From the NCBI GenBank assembly GCA_013397455.1, contig VYZB01000015.1, positions 355,749 to 419,748 of the forward strand: 64,000 nucleotides of DNA, in the 5' to 3' direction. This document shows positions 1 to 12,500 of this stretch, piece by piece. The stretch is from Crotophaga sulcirostris (Eukaryota > Chordata > Aves > Cuculiformes > Crotophagidae). The notes under the pieces are model-generated. The model was not told the DNA's origin and made no database searches. It worked only from the letters and a program-made list of their open reading frames with translations. How positions within the stretch are numbered: the first letter of the stretch is position 1; every line of letters starts with the position of its first letter. Position numbers and translations under genes: made by a program.

Positions 1-2879
1 CGATTGTAAACCACTGGAACTTCACAGTAGCACTCCTACTTGCCTGTATAAGTAACTAAAAGTGGCCATGTATTTCATCAGGCTTTATGTCCAGTAACAT
101 TCCACAGTTCACCAATAAAACAGGTAGGGAAGCAAGCACATGTACAAGGGAACAAAATTGATATCCAGTTAAATAAGCATCTCTGATGGTAAGTAAATAG
201 GTTACTATAGGTTACTTCTAAGAATGAGGCTTTTTATAAGAAGTTCCCAGATTGAGGCATCTGTTCCTTTTTCTTAATCAGAATCTTAAATCCTTGTGTA
301 CATTAAGGCAATGGTCATGGCATTGAGATATCCAAATTTTCCCAAGTAATCCAAAATCACCATCGAATAATCTGTGAGACCCTCACATTTTCTCTTTGGA
401 TTTCCAACCCATGTCTTTTTTAAAATTGAGGAGAAGAAGAAAAAAGGTGAAGATCATGTTTATATTCAATAAGCAACTAATAAGCTTATCATCTAACTTC
501 CAGTTGACATATTTATAAACAGTCAGCTGTACCCCTTTTCTAGCTGGTTTCAGTGACGCAATGCCAACCCCAATCCTTAAAATGTCCAGATGTTTTACTT
601 CTCATGACTATGCAACCCTAGAGACTTGAAAAGAACTTGGACATGGGTCTACTCAATAGGAAATTAAATTAAATGTCTTCAGGAACAAGATTTACCTTGG
701 TAGAAATACATAAAAATATGAAATTTAAATATTAAAAAGTGCTGTTTGCATCAAAGAAGCCCTGAGAATATTTAGCAAAAAGTACAAATAGAAAAAAGAA
801 ATTGATACTTCCAGTTGGACAAAATATTTGAGCGCTGGACAGTAAAGGGAATAATTCTTATTCACAGACAAAATCAGTCAATGAAAACCCTCTTTTCTAC
901 ATTAAGTAGCTCTGATTTTAGTTATCAAACTATTATAGAGAGTACAAGAAAGCTCTTTGAATATGGTCATCCTCAGCTTGCAGGACCAAAACACATCTCA
1001 AATAGCACAGATATTCATTTTGTAATTGAGAAGAAAGGAAGGAAGGTTAGCGCATTGGTAGTTTATTTCAAAACTTTTTGAAGATTAATGTCCATGGGTG
1101 GTAGAGTATTCTAAGACCTTGAGAAAGAAAAGGCTTACACACCTTCTTTTTAAAATACAGATAAAGCTGAAGGTTTGCCTCACTGGACATTAGAATGCAT
1201 CTGTGTTAACACTGAAAAACCAATTAGAAACTAATTAGAAACAAACTCACCCAGTTTGGGCTGCACACCTCTTTCCAGAAATTCTGGTTAAGATAATATA
1301 TTCTAAACCAAATTAATACCCTTCTTTCCTGTCCTGCACTTTGTTTCTTTAATGACCTCATAGACCTTGACTTAGCTTCCACTAATTAGGACAGCAGTTG
1401 CCAGGTTTTCACTTTCAGAGTATGGATAACGTTGTTATCTATATGTGGGACACAGTTCTGCATTATACTGGAACAGTTCCTCCAAAGAAGCTATTTTGAC
1501 ATAAATTCTTTTAATGGGAAGCATTTGTTCCTTAATGTAAACTGTGAGTTCTCTAAAAACTATCCATGCTTGCCAATTAAGTTCCATGCTACTTTGGTCA
1601 CAGAGAAACACGCAGTATCTTGCAGCCTCTTTAATATTTACTATACTTTGAAACAGAAAGCTTTTAAAAAGGACCATAAACCGCAGCCTTATGGGAGCAA
1701 GCTGTTCCAAGCTGTGCTTGTCTAACAGTATTCACACAGGGTATTTTTCACCTGACCAGTTCATGACATCTTCAATGTGAAGGTCCTACCACTTCTACAT
1801 CTATTCACATATACCAATCCATGTCCCTATAGCCAGCAAAAGGTAAAGCAAACAGATATAATACCATTTCTTACGCATGATAATCTCTTTTAATAGCTAC
1901 AAAAGTCTTAAAGGAACAAAAACCTAATGGAAAGCTCTAAAATCCATAGAAAGGCACCTGTCTCTCTCCCTCTTTTTTTTTTTTTTTTTTAAACATTTGA
2001 CCTTTGTGCTTTCACATCACAGGTTAAAAATATGTGAATACAGGTGAAACATTATTGAAATAATAATTAATGATTTAATAATAAGAGTTTAAGTCCTAAG
2101 TCACAAACTTTAAAAACAATACTATTAAAAGTGTTTTGCTTCAATTGTGTTATTACGTGAAAGTGAAACAAATTCACATTTACATAATGACAAATTTTAC
2201 TGCACTTCTAAATGAGTAACTATCGTCAAAAATACACTTTCTCATGATTTTATATCAGACACAGTTTATAATTAAAAGATTAGAACAATTTGTTTGGGTT
2301 GAAAAGACATTACAAAACAAAGCACTTAAAATTCTTGAACAAAATATTACAGCCAAGTATTTCAGATATTTGAAATCACCTTTCTTGGGTCATGATTCAA
2401 AGACTGTGATACCTGCCAAGAAGTTCAAAAAAAGTCTGACAACCCACAAATATGTGTTTTTTTTTTAAAGCAAGGCTGCAACTATGCAAAAATGCATAAA
2501 GTCGAGTAGAACAAATATATTGAAACAAATATATTATGAAGTGAGGTATGGTAGTGTTGAAGTGCTACAGTGGATTTCTGCATATTCAAACTTATTTCAG
2601 GTCAACTACTTTGAAGTTTGAGATCAGCAGACTCCTGACTGCTTGCTGCAATCGTTTGTCGTATGACCCTTTCTTAGATGTCCAATGGCCACAGAGAAGA
2701 TACATTCAATTAAGCAAATACTAACAACATGATCAGATATGAATGAGCATATCTGGCAATTTAGAAGGCAAACTGTAAGTAAAAATGCAAGCATACAACT
2801 TATTCATAATAAATACATTTTCAAGCATTTACCATTATCAATATTTTAAAAAGAATTTAAATAATAAATGCAACTATTT
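1..2879. other. Downstream flank, no gene recognised
   Basis: AT-rich sequence beyond the likely MON2 3' end. It includes a T18 run at 1973-1990 and short frames (for example 815-1081 and 1432-1725) with no family resemblance and biased composition. Part may still be 3' UTR of a longer MON2 transcript. No exon of a neighbouring gene could be supported. Confidence 0.6.
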
Positions 2880-2896
2880 TATACAGAACTGTACCA

Positions 2897-2902
2897 TTTA
2901 TT
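2897..2902 (-). promoter_or_regulatory. Candidate distal poly(A) signal AATAAA
   Basis: TTTATT on the plus strand reads AATAAA on the transcribed strand, with TTTATT/T-rich sequence 20-50 nt further downstream. Hexamers are frequent by chance in DNA this AT-rich. Confidence 0.4.
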
Positions 2903-3172
2903 ATACACACAAGTATATCAGTTCCCTTTGTTTACAAAGGCTGGTTACAGAGATATGGAATGTTACAGTACCATCTTGCATAAAATTTTAGTACAATTCG
3001 TACTTCAAAAAAAGGGTGCAAAACACCAGCCTAATAAATCTGACTGAAATATTTTTAATTACATCATTAACACATACACAACAAGCTGTACATAAGCCCA
3101 CTTTTCAATCACCACTTCAAGATACTGTAGCAAGTACATTAGATTATAAATGATTCCAACTATTCAGTTAAA

Positions 3173-3178
3173 TTTATT
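3173..3178 (-). promoter_or_regulatory. Candidate proximal poly(A) signal AATAAA
   Basis: AATAAA on the minus strand about 207 nt after the MON2 stop. It could give a short 3' UTR form. Only the hexamer itself supports it. Confidence 0.3.
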
Positions 3179-3384
3179 AAAGGTTTGCACTGCTACTCAC
3201 TCTGGAACCTTTGAGATATAGCCTGTATTCATGGATTGCTGAGCTCTTGTTAGTACAGTTAAAAGGCAGTCAGCAGTGGTTGCCAAAGTACTAGCAACAA
3301 GAGATTTCCTCAGAGAAACTTCACCTGGGAACAAATATTTTTGGATACATTTTTCCTTCAAAAATTAAAAAAAGTTTTATGGGG

Positions 3385-3548
3385 TCAAGACTCTCCGTTC
3401 TGTACCTTGGATGCTGGTGGATGCATGAAGTCCTTAAAGGGAACCAGTGCCTCTTTCAGAGCAGAGCACACTTCTGAGGATGAGCAGGTGATACATTCTA
3501 CCAAAGTCGGGTACAAGGCAATAACTTGTGCCCATGTGTTAGCATCAA
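3385..3548 (-). CDS. MON2: MON2 exon 35, terminal coding exon with stop
   Basis: Begins TT GAT GCT AAC, completing Val, then [20 protein letters not shown] through [17 protein letters not shown] and TGA at 3387-3385. Acceptor TTTGTTGCAG. The C-terminus corresponds to the family's usual end, so the stop is authentic. Confidence 0.96.
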
Positions 3549-6500
3549 CTGCAACAAAGAAAAGAACAGACTGAATCACTCACTACTGTCCATACTCTTA
3601 CAACAAGAATTTTTTTTTTTCAAAACTTGTATAAATAAGGGCACAATCAGGTGCGTGAACGTGAGTTTCTAGTGCTATATAGGCACTACAGTGTCCGTAC
3701 AGGGCTCTCGGATATGATGTAGGATTTTTGCAAGAGTGCCATACTCTTTTTGCAGCAGCAGCTGGAAGCCAGATGTGATATCCATAAAATGGTGCTACAC
3801 ACCTGTGTTTCTACATACGAGTCATTCACTCTGTTTTTTGGATGAAAAACTCACAAATTGAAGATACTACTTTTATTAAATCCATCACACAGATACACAC
3901 ACTCACACACGTCCTGCCTGCTTTTCTCTGCTACTGACAGAAAATTGAATTGGACACACATTTCACTTTTGGAAACTTGTCAGCAATGAGGCCTTATATT
4001 AATTTCAAACCATTCCAGATTACAAGATCTACAGAAAGCAGAGAAACACTGGACCAAGACACAAAAACATCCATGGTAAAGTCTGCTAGTCCAACAAGTG
4101 AAATCAAACATTGTAGCATGAATCTTACTTATTACGTCGCTTTCTGGCTTATCTCTGTTTTAACTGTTTTCAAAATGGAACAAACCCCTAATTTCAGACA
4201 ATGGCAATAATTTTCTTAAAGAAAAGAAGCTATTAAAAACTAGAAGAAGTGGAAGTAAAGTGATGCTCTAATTTGTCCAGTGGTTCTCTTCACAGGAAAG
4301 TATGCAGGAGATCTGCCAATCGCTGCCATGTATGGACCAGGTGAAGAATTTCTGTAATTGCAGGTAGAGGGATGTGGGGAACAGCCCAGCTGTGCTGGCT
4401 GCTCTGCCCCTCTAAGAGAAAGGCCCACCAAAGCAGCACTTCACTTGCCCTCAGGGCTCACCAATAGGTATTACGTATCCTGGCATAGTTCTGCGCTCCG
4501 CATTTTGCCGTCAGCCTTGGACACCCTGTTACCATAAATCTGGCTGCTCACTCATGCTGCAAGTGAGGGACTGCCCCTTTCAGGAAACCCACCTGCCTCT
4601 GTCTTTCTAAGAAAGGCTCATTGGTTGGTTTGTTTCAGGATTGAAAAGGTTTTTTCTTTTCCTCTTAATATCAAAAGCAGGGAGGTAGAGGGAAGTGTGG
4701 CATATCCAATTCTGTCAGATTTGCAAAGTCCAATACAGCTGGTTTAACCAAGACTCCTGACTAAGTTTTCGGGTGGGAAGTCTCTATGCATACAGTAGGT
4801 ACAGCTTAAAGGAAGAACAGGACACATGATCATAAATGAATCTGAGGTCTTTCATTTAGTTCAGCCCTTTAAATACATGTGTCAACCATTTACTTGGGCA
4901 TCAATGAGCTAAGACATCTTTCTCAATACAGGGGACAGGAGTGCACCTACGTGAACGTGATCCATAACAACCTATAAAGGCATCATGAGAAGAAAAAGGA
5001 TCCAGCAAGACAACATATATTCAAGATTTCAACTAACATTTTACGGCAGGTTTTTTGTTTGATTTTAGAAGACACCAAGCTCTATCTAATAAAGACACCA
5101 TAAACTGAATTTTTCTGTTTTATTAAATATATATTAGCACCTTATACTTTTAGGTATACTGGAAAAGCTTTGTGGTTTTTATTTTTTTTACTACCTGCCA
5201 CCTACCTATATACAAATTACAAAATATTGAATCTTATGGATTACACTTTTCTTTCCAATTTGTGTGAAGATTTCTACAGGAAAGAATAAATATGTCTCTG
5301 TGGCAGATATAACATTATCTTGTTTAGAACCATGTTGCTAAAGAATAACAACAACTTACCATTTTCAGGTTGAGTTTTTTTAAGTGAATCTATGAGAGTA
5401 CTGACAGCTTTTAAAACAAATATGATCTCTGTTACTTGTTGCCTGCAAAGGGAAAAATGAGAAGTTAACTAATAATTTTTGTCTCAAGAGCACCAATTTG
5501 CTGTGAAACTTACATAACATTTAAAAAAAATCTCTTAACGGAAACAGCAGCAACAAAGCCTACCAAAAAGAGGATATTTAGAGATTAAGGTTATAATTTT
5601 CCTTTAACTTTCCCACCATCATTGCTGTTGTCTCAGCTAGTACAGCTTTAAATTTGATATTGGAAACAGTAACAGCATACACATTTCTATAAGAAAATAC
5701 TCAAGTGTACATGATTAACTGTAACATGAAAATTATCAATTTCATTATTTATGATCAAAACCTTCAAAAGTTAAGTGAAATTTAAATAAGTTCACATTTA
5801 AAATAATTTCCTGGTATTTCAGTCAATTTTTCTATTTCAAGAACAATTACTTTAGTAATGATTCACAATGTTGCTGTTTGGATATTTTGTCTTATTTTTT
5901 AATAGATTCCACCTCTCAACTTAGAAACTATACATAGCCCTACTGCAAATAAAGGCAAATCAGATTTCACGAATATTATGTTATAGATATCAGAAACATT
6001 GTTTCAGTAACTGAAAATGTTAGTTACGAAGTCACATTTCTATTGTGTCTGTAACAGCACTGAATATGATCATTACTATTTAAAGCTTTTTCAACAAAAA
6101 TTGGTTTAAATGTTTTCTTTGAAATATCTTCCTCATAAACATTTTCCTGGCTTTAAATTCATTCCCCCCTCCCCAATCTTTTTTTTTTCTTTTGATTGAG
6201 TGATATTTTGAACCTTCTTCTCATAAAGGGTTGGTAATCCCTTTCATTTCTGAAAGACAACGCACGTACCGTGGAAGAGGACATTTGCCACTCAACCTCT
6301 CATCTTCTATGTAGCGATGCAGTACATCCTGTGACCTCTTCAAGAGCACAGAAAGTGCCATTCTAGAGATGTAGCCTTCCTGAGGAGTTGTGACTTTATT
6401 ACTGAATGAAAACTGGAGCAGTGTTTCAAAACACACCTTGGAAAATTCCTCTCTCAGTCGAATATCTATTTCAGCTTCTGTCAAAGTAAAATATCGTATT

Positions 6501-9500
6501 TAATTGTGCAACGTGCATGCCAATACACTATATGTTGTATTTCAATCAGTTTATTGTATTTTGCAAAAAGGTTATCACTCCTCTAGTATTAAAAAATATT
6601 AACAGTGATATGAGCAAATATTAAGAATACATTCCAAGATGACCATGCAATAATCACAACAGTTCAAAAAATAAAAGACTAAATGAGCAACACATTCAAT
6701 AATGTATCACCTACTTGACATTGCTTTAGTAATAAAATATACAAAATCGATTAAAAAAAACAAAACAGTAACCTTAGTCCTATATCAGAAGAACTAATAT
6801 TTGATACTGTACAATCCAAATATTTTTACTCTGTAACAGCTTGTGTCTACTTCTTTCATCTTTCCCCCAAAAAACTAAATGTGTTTTCTTGAAGACAGAG
6901 ATGGTACCTGGTTAAGTACACTAAGGTCATTTTGTTTTTTAAGAACAGGATATTGTATCTGTCTTATAATTGTCTAAACTTGTCAGAGCTATTTCAGCTG
7001 GCACAATGCAAAATAAACTATGTAGAAAGTATAAAGTAACAGAAGTACAATGTTATGTATGATACTGACCAAGAAGTAAGGACAATTTTGTTTTTAAAAA
7101 TTGCAAGGAATGCTGAGCAACTTCCATAAAATAAAATATAGTTTGTAAAAACAAGCTGGATATCAAACCTTCTGTACTGAATACCTGCCATAGAACTTCA
7201 TCAGAAGTTTTTATCAGAATAAGTACTCATCAGAAGTCTTTATCAGAATAAGTACTCTCAACATTTTCATTACTTTCTAGTAGACTTAAATACTGTATCT
7301 TTTGTCATTCAGGTACCATACCTGTAAAGGAGGATGACTGAGAATGTATTGAGCCTTTATTGAGCATAGTCATTATTTGGCCAACAAATTCCTTAGGAAT
7401 AAAATTAGCATACGGCAGTATCTCTGTGCTGATAAGCTGCACCACCTAAAATAAATTAAATATATTTATACTCGTTTTCCAAATATTAAAGTCTTAATTC
7501 TAGTATGAAGAAGATAGAAACATTAAACAAAAGAGACACGCCTGATGAAACTTCACAAAATCTTCCAATGCTAGCTTTTAAAATTTGCAGATAGGTCCAA
7601 AAATTGTGGTCTTGCATGTAACACTAAACTTGAAATAATAAACTTGAAATAAAATTTCCCCACACTTTTGTCAGTTTCTGAAGCAGTTATCACCGAGATT
7701 TCCACTGACATTTGAAGAATATTCTTCAAATCAAATTTACGGTTTTGAAAAGAGAAGATCTAACATTAGGAATCTCCCTCTCCCTCCACCCAGTTCAATA
7801 TCCTCACTATGACACTTGCACATATCACATGCTTACAATGTGACATCTGCAAAGCAGAACAAGTGAGTTAATTATCTAAACAAGCTTAAGGCAATGCACA
7901 TTAACTGAACTGCTTTCTATCCTTGGTCTTGACACTCCCATTCAGGAACAAAGTGGGTTTAGATCTCCACAAATTAATGCCTTAGATCTCAGAGTTCTGC
8001 TTACTGCAGACAGAAGCACTCCTGCTTTTCATTCAGAAATCTTTGTGTCCTGGCTGCCACTCTGGAGAGGTGACAGATGATCAAACCCACAAAACTTGCC
8101 AGGTCTTCCCTGCAACTCCTTTTCCTTTGTACCCCCCCAAACCCCTAGTCTGCCACTTCTCTTTGTCCTGGAGCGAAAGGGGAACCAGTCCTTCTTCACT
8201 CCAAGTACCATCATATCTTTATTTTCTTTGGCCTTATCCAACCAAACATCATCTCTTTTACAATTACAGTGGCCTCTGCACTGCACAAACACCACTTCAT
8301 TTCGTTCTTTATGCATAAGCTTTTCAGTATTGAGAACACATCTGGAGGGCAACAATGTCATTGCTGACTGAATGCCTCCTCTCAACACAGAAAGCACTCA
8401 CTTGAGATTTAATTGTCAGCTTCCTCCATGGTTTACAATAACCTGTGTAATTGCTTGGCAATAACATAATAAGTAAAAATCAGATAACGGATTAGAAGCA
8501 GAAACACATTCTGCTTTAGCCACTCTGCGCTGCGTTGAACTCGAGTGGACAAGTAGTAGTTTTTGGCATGCCCCTTCCTACTTTCTGGGTAATGCTGAAG
8601 CAGCTGAATTCTGAGTCTATGAATTTCCTGTCTTGTTTGCAAAAAGGAAAACAACATCACAGAAAAAATAACAAACAAGTAACTTTTCAGAAAATTATTT
8701 CAGAACCAAATGCAATCTGTGAATGTCACTATCTCGTTATATTCATCAGTGTATTTGTTACACTCAAATACTCTCCTTACCTCAACATCAATGTTCTCAT
8801 TCTTCTGAAATTCTTGAATTGAGAGATTATCGGGAGGTGTACTAAAAATAAACATATTACGTTATACTTTTAAATTCACAACATGTGTTAAGAGATAAGT
8901 ATGGAAAAATGCATTTCATTTAAAGTTATTACATGCATCAAGTTGGTACTATCATACGGTAATGACTAACCCCGTAGAATAAAATACTATGATTAATGGT
9001 GATTAAAATGATTCAAAGGAAAAAAGTAGTAAAACACTAAAATTGAAGAGTTACAACTGATGGACCTGATTAAGGACTTGCATGAACACCATTTTTCCTA
9101 CGCATCTCAAATTAATCTCTCTTATATGTGCAAAAGTCACACTATTTGTTTGTATTAATCTGTGAAGATATCATCAAGGATCACAATTTATTATATTTTA
9201 CTTTTTTCGCTCACTATGCAAGATAAAGGACTATGAAAAATTTATTTTAGTTTTGCATTTTCTTCTGCATTAATTAAACACTCTTGGTTAGTGCGACATG
9301 ACTGTCCTTTTCCTTAATAATGGAAATTATGCTTGTTCTCATTCTTAATTTTATGAAGAGACAAATCCATTTTATTAATAATAGTTTTGAAGAAATTTGG
9401 GTTCTTCCATTGTATACAAAAATGTATTTACAGGTGAAATGTCCAGAAGTGATTCAACCATGAAAATTACCTAGTACTTTACAAGATCCTACCTTACTTG

Positions 9501-12500
9501 CTTGTAAATTTGGAAATCTTGTATCATTTGATTGGAAATTTTATGCCAACCATCAGTCATGCAGTGTTTGTTTTTGAAGTTTTATCTCATTTATTGAGTC
9601 CTTCTTTGTACTTACTGGACTACCTGTTCAGTGAATTCAAATTCTTATTCTTCATTGGATTACATTTCTTCTGAGTTATTGGGCCAAATACTTCAGTAGG
9701 ACAGAAAGGATAAAGACCACCTACTTAGACAGCAATCAACTACTTCAGCTGATGTCATACATCAGTGTTTTAATTTGGATCAGACATGGGCTCTTCAACT
9801 TAAACTTTTAGACATCCCTGTTTAAAAACCTTGATTCGCATCTGGTCTTAGAGTGCACAGAACTGGATTCATTTTTGAGTAGAGCTACTCTGAAATAAAA
9901 CACCTAAAGTGAGCACGCTGCGGGTGATGAGTCCTCATCATGAACTGTTTTGCTTCACAGCTCCTCTTCTGCTTTGCTGGAGGTGGGAATCAAACAGGGT
10001 ACTTCACATAATGGATAGTCTGAAATACCTTGCTTATATTCCCATAGTGATAGGATTGCCTGCTAAAATCTACACATATTCAACATGCAGTTACTAGAAT
10101 TATTAGAATTAAAATTGATTATGAGCCAATGACAACCTGTGGTACAAGAACTTTCTGAACTATGTAAACTGGGATGTTGGAGGAGCACGTAATGAAAATA
10201 GTACTATATGGTCACCTTGTACTCTTCCTTAGGTATCCCACTAATCCAACAGAAACAGCAGATAAGTCTAGATATATGTCTGTTCTGACTTAGTTATGCT
10301 GTTCTATTTTTTTCCTAACATAGAGCAGAAGTTGGAATCCTCATGCCTATGTCCCTCTGAAATTTAAAGACAGCTGCAAAACCCACTGGATTGCAGGTTC
10401 AGTTTCTCCACAGCATCTGATATGAATTGCAGGGAAGATGTTGCTCGAGCTAATGGAATACCCAGGAGCACTAACAACAAAAATCAAAGACAAAGCACTA
10501 TAAAAAGCCAATATAATTTCATTTTTTAAATTCTCTCCTTTTCACAATTTTAAAGACAAAAAGTAAAATAACTATATAACATCTTCAAGGTGAGGAACAG
10601 TTTGGAAATTTGACTACTTGAAAGGAATGGTTAGAAATATTGGAATTAAGATTGCCTGTGGTACTTCCAACTTGCTGCTATTGTGTATGCTTGTGCGTTA
10701 TGATCCATCTTAAATTAGAAGATGCTTTTTTTTTTTTCCTCCAGAGAAACCATATGATTAAGTACACAGGATGGTCACTACTGAGAAGGAAGGAAAATGA
10801 TAGGGTCAATCTGCCACATTTAGGGCAAAATAGGCAGATGCAATGAAAACAGAGCTCTAGACTGAAAAAAGAACCAAGCTGTTCTGTAAGCAGAGGAATC
10901 AGTACAGCACTGGAGTAACAAGCAGAGTGGCACCCTTTGGCTTATTTCCAAGGTCCCACCCAGCCTCCAGTTTTTCCTCCACCTCATGTTTTCCCCCCAG
11001 GAAACAACAGACATGTGGTGGGCAGTTCAGGGCTAAGCACATGCGCGCTGGCAAAGCAGCTGCCAGATATACGATTGTGGACTCATGCCAACATTGTCCT
11101 CACAAGGGTACTCGTCTGGGCTTGTCTTCTCCATCCCACTGGCAATTCTAATGAAAGGTTTAAGAACTTTGGAGGCTTCTAAATCTCATTCAAATCTGGT
11201 TAGTTTAATTAACAGGTCATTTGGGTCTTTTTCCACCAGTGCTCCTATATGCTGCTGACCAAGTCAAACAAGATTTTTCCAAGATGGGTCCCCCCTTCCC
11301 ATCTTCTGGGTGCTTATCATGAGGACCTGAGGTTCAGTCTGCATGTGTACAGCTAATTTCCAGTTTTGACAGTTGACAGTGTGTACCAATGTTCCTGCTT
11401 GAAAAATAATAATCTCCCTTCCTCAAAGGGACTTTGTGTAGAGAACTTCACCACTGTCTGTGAAACGCTCAAGTACGACAAGAAAAAAAAAAAAGAGAAA
11501 ATATGAAATACTGTATTTATCACTGTTTTGTGCATTAGGCAGTCAGGAAGTCTAGAGTTAAATGTTGAAAACAAAGAATAAAATAAAATATTAAGGAGCT
11601 ATTCAATCAGTACCTTTTGTAACACCTAAAGAACTATGCAAAACCGTTAAATAGTAAACTATTATGATACATACAAATGCAGGTCATGTTGAAACACACT
11701 GGAAGCTTTCATTCTGACACTTCCTAATTTATGACTGACTGACTTTTGGAGCTGAGGTTTACTTTAAAGAGGTGTCAAGACCCTTCTGTCCAGTCATCCA
11801 TATCTGATCTGCCAGATCTGCTGCAGATTATGCTATGTATTTGTTCATGTAGCAAATTACTCCCGAGCAAATAGATTTTTGTACGGTGTCTATGGGAAGC
11901 ATCTATCTAGGGGCCAAAAGCTTGGCTGGTCTGATGCAACACAGCCAGACCCTACTGGAATGGTCAAGAGCCAGGGAAGATAAGAGGCAGTGCAATGCTT
12001 GTTGCTCTGTGCAGGCTTTCCTAGGTACAGAGCTCCCAGCCTCTGCCCACTGTCTAGGGAGGGCTTTAGAGCCTAAAGACAGAGAGCTAACAGCCACCCA
12101 GAGTCCTGCTGTGCACAGCAGCACTCTGCTATGAAGCAGCTTTTTGGAGAGTATTGATTTAATTCCCCCATGTGAGCACAGACTTCTGCTCTAGTAAATT
12201 ATACATATACGCGTTTGTTGAATTTTATTTTATTTAATGGCTTGACATGCTTCCATGAAAGCCTCTGGGAAAGAAGAATGTTATGAAATAATAAACAGAC
12301 CAGGCTCTTACTAGAAGACAATTCTGTATAAATTAAGATACATGAAATGTATTAATTTTTAAGTGTCATTTTGATTTATGCTAAAAATTAAGACTACTGA
12401 GCCTCCTCAGTTGTAACTTGCTTTATGAAAAAAAAAAAAAAGCTGAACCTTATTGCTTGGAAGCTGTTAATTCTCTATGACAGTAGCATTTTCCTTTTTC

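Larger units (their letters stand above)
2880..3384 (-). other. Likely MON2 3' UTR with candidate poly(A) signals
   Basis: Follows the stop codon directly. Two minus-strand AATAAA hexamers are visible: 3178-3173 (about 207 nt after the stop) and 2902-2897 (about 480 nt after). A CCTTTG/CAAAGG stem with a 4-nt loop sits at 2925-2940. The 2902-2897 signal, followed by T-rich DNA, is a plausible main cleavage site, but a longer UTR cannot be excluded. The left limit given is inferred. Confidence 0.5.
5443..8780 (-). other. MON2 introns 33-31 (827, 844 and 1335 nt)
   Basis: Three introns separated by exons 33 and 32. Intron 32 carries a 29-bp tandem duplication at 7198-7255. Intron 31 carries a 14-bp doublet (aaacttgaaataa type) near 7627-7655 and a frame at 8029-8397 that shows no family resemblance. 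Confidence 0.75.

Noticed and set aside
8029..8397. 122-residue minus-strand frame in intron 31
   Set aside because: No family match, overlapping frames on the other strand of similar length, no splice signals consistent with MON2 phases.
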